Below, in pieces: positions 4,838-6,393 of a stretch of DNA of 6,393 bases. This stretch comes from Armatimonadota bacterium (GTDB lineage Bacteria > Armatimonadota > JAAZEB01), in the NCBI GenBank assembly GCA_012841485.1, contig DUUU01000108.1, positions 1 through 6,393 on the forward strand, read 5' to 3'. The notes beneath the pieces are model-generated. The model made no database searches, was not told the origin of the DNA, and saw nothing but the letters and a program-made list of their open reading frames with translations. Each line of letters starts with the position of its first letter. Within the stretch, counting starts at the first letter, position 1. Made by a program: the position numbers and the translations under genes.

Positions 4838-5899
4838 CTATATCTCGGCAACCCTCGGGTCATCGATGGTCACGCGCCGGCCCTCACGCGAGGAGAGATA
4901 GGTGGCGAGGGTCATGCGCAGTGAGGTGAGGCCGTCCTCGGCCGTCGCAATGGGAGCCCGCCGGCCATGGAGAAACTCGGCGAGCGGCCCCGCGAGACCG
5001 GCGATCCGGTGCCCATGCCCGGGCGGCGAGGCGATCTCGCTGAACGTCCACTCCTTCTTCTCCAGGGTGTACCACTTCAGTCCGGGAGCGCCCTCGGGGC
5101 GTGGCACGTTACAGCTGGGCACGTCGCCATAGTTCTGGATGATCGAGCCCTTCTCGCAGACGATCTCGGTGGTGTTCTCGTGCGCCGGGCAGGTGAAGGA
5201 GCAGACGACCTCCGCGATGGGTCCTCCCGGGTAGCGGTAGATCGCGATGCCGTTGTCGTTGGGCACGCGCGCGTCGTGGATCGTCGCGATCTCCGCGGTC
5301 ACCGTCTCCGGCACACCCAGCAGCCAGTAGATAAAGTCGATGGCGTGCGCGGCGTCGTCCGCCCAGATATCGCGGTTGAGCTCCGGCTTGTTATGCCATA
5401 GCTCCACGAAGTTGCCCCAGGTATGCACCGCCAGGCCATGGCGGCGGCGGACCATGAAGACCTTCCCCAGCTCGCCGCTCGCGAGAAGCTCCTTCATCTG
5501 CACGTTCTGGGGATCGACGCGCATCTGCCACGCCAGGGTGAAAGGCACGCCGGCGCGCTCCACGGCGGAGACGATGCGCTCGCCCTCGGCCAGGGTAAGC
5601 GCCATCGGCTTCTGCAGGACGATCTTCTTGCCGGCCGCGGCCGCCTGCTCGACGAGAGAGGCGTGCAGCGACGTCTCCGCGGCCACCACCACCGCCTCGA
5701 TCCCCGGGTCCGCAAGAAGCTGCGAGGCATCCCCACGCGGCTGGAGCCCGAAGTTCTTCTCCGCCTGGGCGAGGCGCCCCGCATCGTGGTCCCAGGCGGC
5801 TACCGCGCGCACTTCCATCTCGGGATGGTCGCGCCACTGCGCCAGGTATGTGTTTACGTGCCCGTGTGCCAGGCCGAGCACTCCAACTGTCACTGCCAT
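4838..5899 (-). CDS. Gfo/Idh/MocA family NAD(P)-dependent oxidoreductase
   Basis: This 353-residue protein has the N-terminal Rossmann fold of the Gfo/Idh/MocA family: VGVLGLAHGHVNTYL (residues 5-19), then AAWDHD at the end of the second strand. The family's EKP motif appears as Q96-K97-P98 in KKIVLQKPMALT, with Lys kept as the expected catalytic or binding residue and Glu replaced by Gln. The C-terminal substrate domain shows D181-D182-x2-H185-x2-D188 in WADDAAHAIDFIYWLLG, the usual D..H..D active-site block. Members oxidise or reduce sugars, inositols and sugar derivatives; the substrate here cannot be told. The ATG at 5899 is chosen over a frame opening at 5956, because GGGAG lies 10 nt upstream, the Rossmann strand starts right after it, and the extension (MADAMGPGGHSS...) is unlike the family. 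It is divergent from the partial gene at 6306. Confidence 0.92.
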   Translation of the reverse strand: MAVTVGVLGLAHGHVNTYLAQWRDHPEMEVRAVAAWDHDAGRLAQAEKNFGLQPRGDASQLLADPGIEAVVVAAETSLHASLVEQAAAAGKKIVLQKPMALTLAEGERIVSAVERAGVPFTLAWQMRVDPQNVQMKELLASGELGKVFMVRRRHGLAVHTWGNFVELWHNKPELNRDIWADDAAHAIDFIYWLLGVPETVTAEIATIHDARVPNDNGIAIYRYPGGPIAEVVCSFTCPAHENTTEIVCEKGSIIQNYGDVPSCNVPRPEGAPGLKWYTLEKKEWTFSEIASPPGHGHRIAGLAGPLAEFLHGRRAPIATAEDGLTSLRMTLATYLSSREGRRVTIDDPRVAEI

Positions 5900-5936
5900 C
5901 TCGGGCAAGCTCCCTTCTGGAGAGGAGTGGCCGCCA

Positions 5937-5970
5937 GGGCCCATCGCGTCCGCCATGGGCGGATGGCCCC
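5937..5970 (-). promoter_or_regulatory. Leader hairpin upstream of the oxidoreductase start
   Basis: GGGCCCATC (5937-5945) pairs with GATGGCCC (5962-5969) with a one-base bulge, and an inner CGCC/GGCG stem closes around a 3-nt loop. An alternative inner pairing TCCGCC/GGCGGA competes for two bases. It lies 38 nt upstream of the oxidoreductase ATG and just after the small ORF at 5996-6040. That layout would suit attenuation or translational control, but no function is shown. Confidence 0.35.
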
Positions 5971-5995
5971 CCGGCGTTCGTCCGGTAGACTCCGC

Positions 5996-6040
5996 TCAAC
6001 GCCAGTGTTCGCCCGGCCAATACCCGCAACCTTCTCGCAT
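5996..6040 (-). CDS. Possible 14-residue leader peptide ORF
   Basis: The ATG at 6040 has a full GGAGG exactly 5 nt upstream and opens a 14-codon frame, MREGCGYWPGEHWR, ending in TGA at 5996-5998. The ribosome binding site is better than that of the oxidoreductase gene 96 nt further on. Gly, Trp and aromatic codons are frequent, but there is no run of one amino acid as in classical attenuators. It may be a regulatory leader peptide, an unrelated microprotein, or a chance ATG after a purine-rich stretch. Confidence 0.3.
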   Translation of the reverse strand: MREGCGYWPGEHWR

Positions 6041-6049
6041 GATCGCCTC

Positions 6050-6077
6050 CGTAGTATGCTTGGCCCGGCATGCTCCG
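6050..6077. repeat. Imperfect dyad in the divergent region
   Basis: CGTAGTATGC (6050-6059) and GCATGCTCCG (6068-6077) are inverted copies matching at 8 of 10 positions, separated by 8 bp. It lies between two divergent genes and could be an operator for a dimeric regulator. The left arm touches the GGAGG of the small ORF at 5996-6040. Evidence is symmetry and position only. Confidence 0.3.
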
Positions 6078-6305
6078 TGGGATCCAGGTTCCCGCCCTCG
6101 ATGGCGGGTAGGCGCACCGGAAAACCGCCCGCGGGGGCATCCAGGGGAAACGCGGCCGGCTGGAGAAGGAGAGTATGGGTGCCAGGCGCCTCTGCCAGGC
6201 TTCCCCATCGCGCATCCCCCGCCGGAGAGCCAGCGCCGGCAGGAAGCACGCCCCGACTCCCGCGTCTGGCGGAGCCGGGCGAGCACGGAGGAGAAGAGGC
6301 CAACA

Positions 6306-6393
6306 ATGCGTGTGATCATCCTTCAGCCGCCCTACCCGCACGAGGGCACCGAGAATGCCGCGCTCCGTTGTATAGAGTGGATGCTTCAGCACC
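6306..6393 (+). CDS. 5' end of a gene, possibly a carbon-nitrogen hydrolase (partial)
   Basis: The ATG at 6306 is preceded by GAGG at 6 nt, within a longer purine-rich GGAGGAGAAGAGG, and the frame runs open to the window edge for 29 codons (MRVIILQPPYPHEGTENAAL... ending IEWMLQH). A short hydrophobic beta strand followed by QPPYP and an amphipathic helix is how nitrilase-superfamily amidohydrolases begin (strand, Q, then a helix with the first conserved segment). The Glu-Lys-Cys triad lies beyond the window, so the assignment is tentative. It is divergent from the Gfo/Idh/MocA gene and may share regulation with it. Confidence 0.6.
   Translation, partial: MRVIILQPPYPHEGTENAALRCIEWMLQH

Larger units (their letters stand above)
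5900..6305. other. Divergent intergenic region with dyads, no clear gene
   Basis: This 406-bp stretch separates the minus-strand oxidoreductase from the plus-strand gene at 6306. It holds a hairpin at 5937-5970, a tiny ORF at 5996-6040 and a dyad at 6050-6077. It also has a CCCGCC/GGCGGG stem with 6-nt loop at 6091-6108, a direct repeat TGCCAGGC at 6180-6187 and 6193-6200, and a GCCGG/CCGGC stem at 6221-6240. I looked for cobalamin and other common riboswitch cores and found none that fits. Long minus-strand frames here continue into frames that are shadows of the oxidoreductase. No consensus -35/-10 pair is convincing on either strand. Confidence 0.5.

Noticed and set aside
6091..6215. Possible riboswitch (cobalamin-like) in the divergent region
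   Set aside because: GGTGCC-like and GGGAAA-like strings are present, but the conserved core elements and their order do not fit on either strand.
5391..6392. A 333-codon minus-strand frame running through the divergent region
   Set aside because: Within 5391-5899 it is a shadow of the oxidoreductase in another frame, and the upstream part is low-complexity Arg/Gly/Ala-rich with no start signal.

Overview
The window looks like chromosomal DNA from a GC-rich, free-living bacterium, most likely a member of the Armatimonadota or a similar lineage. The main clue is the pseudopilin-like gene at 4125-4790. It combines a classic type IV prepilin N-terminus with the '[18 protein letters not shown]' stretch and an H-X9-DG motif, an architecture greatly expanded in Armatimonadota, Planctomycetota and Lentisphaerota. 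I see no transposase, integrase, CRISPR array or phage gene. This is inference from family knowledge, not from a database search.

Layout. (1) Positions 1-141 (+) hold the 3' end of an unidentified gene that converges on, and overlaps by 28 bp, an unidentified small gene at 114-503 (-). (2) Also on the minus strand, 583-1074 encodes a STAS-domain (anti-sigma-factor-antagonist-like) protein. It is preceded by 291 bp of non-coding DNA with a pair of direct repeats and a short dyad. (3) A two-gene minus-strand unit follows: a small unrecognised ORF at 2053-2247, possibly with a broken or frameshifted 5' part reaching 2321, stops 3 nt before the start of a D-lyxose isomerase family cupin at 1366-2049. 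(4) A tRNA-His(GTG) gene at 2412-2488 (-) has its own good promoter and a strong hairpin just downstream. (5) On the plus strand, 2845-3771 encodes an NAD-dependent lactate/malate dehydrogenase family enzyme whose specificity-loop residue is Arg, which favours malate. (6) A perfect consensus sigma-70 promoter (TTGACA-17 bp-TATAAT) at 4005-4033 drives the prepilin-type gene at 4125-4790. (7) A 12-bp perfect hairpin at 4797-4830 separates that gene from a convergent Gfo/Idh/MocA oxidoreductase at 4838-5899 (-). (8) A 406-bp divergent intergenic region (5900-6305) holds dyads and a possible 14-codon leader ORF. The window then ends in the first 29 codons of a plus-strand gene that may be a nitrilase-superfamily enzyme.

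Functional themes: the D-lyxose isomerase and the Gfo/Idh/MocA enzyme suit a sugar-degrading lifestyle, and the dehydrogenase is central carbon metabolism. The genes read as independent short transcription units rather than one pathway. I do not see a clear novel multi-gene system. The most interesting points are the frame break and translational coupling before the isomerase, the Arg-type specificity residue in an LDH-like enzyme, the non-canonical STAS phospho-site, and the leader structure of the oxidoreductase gene.
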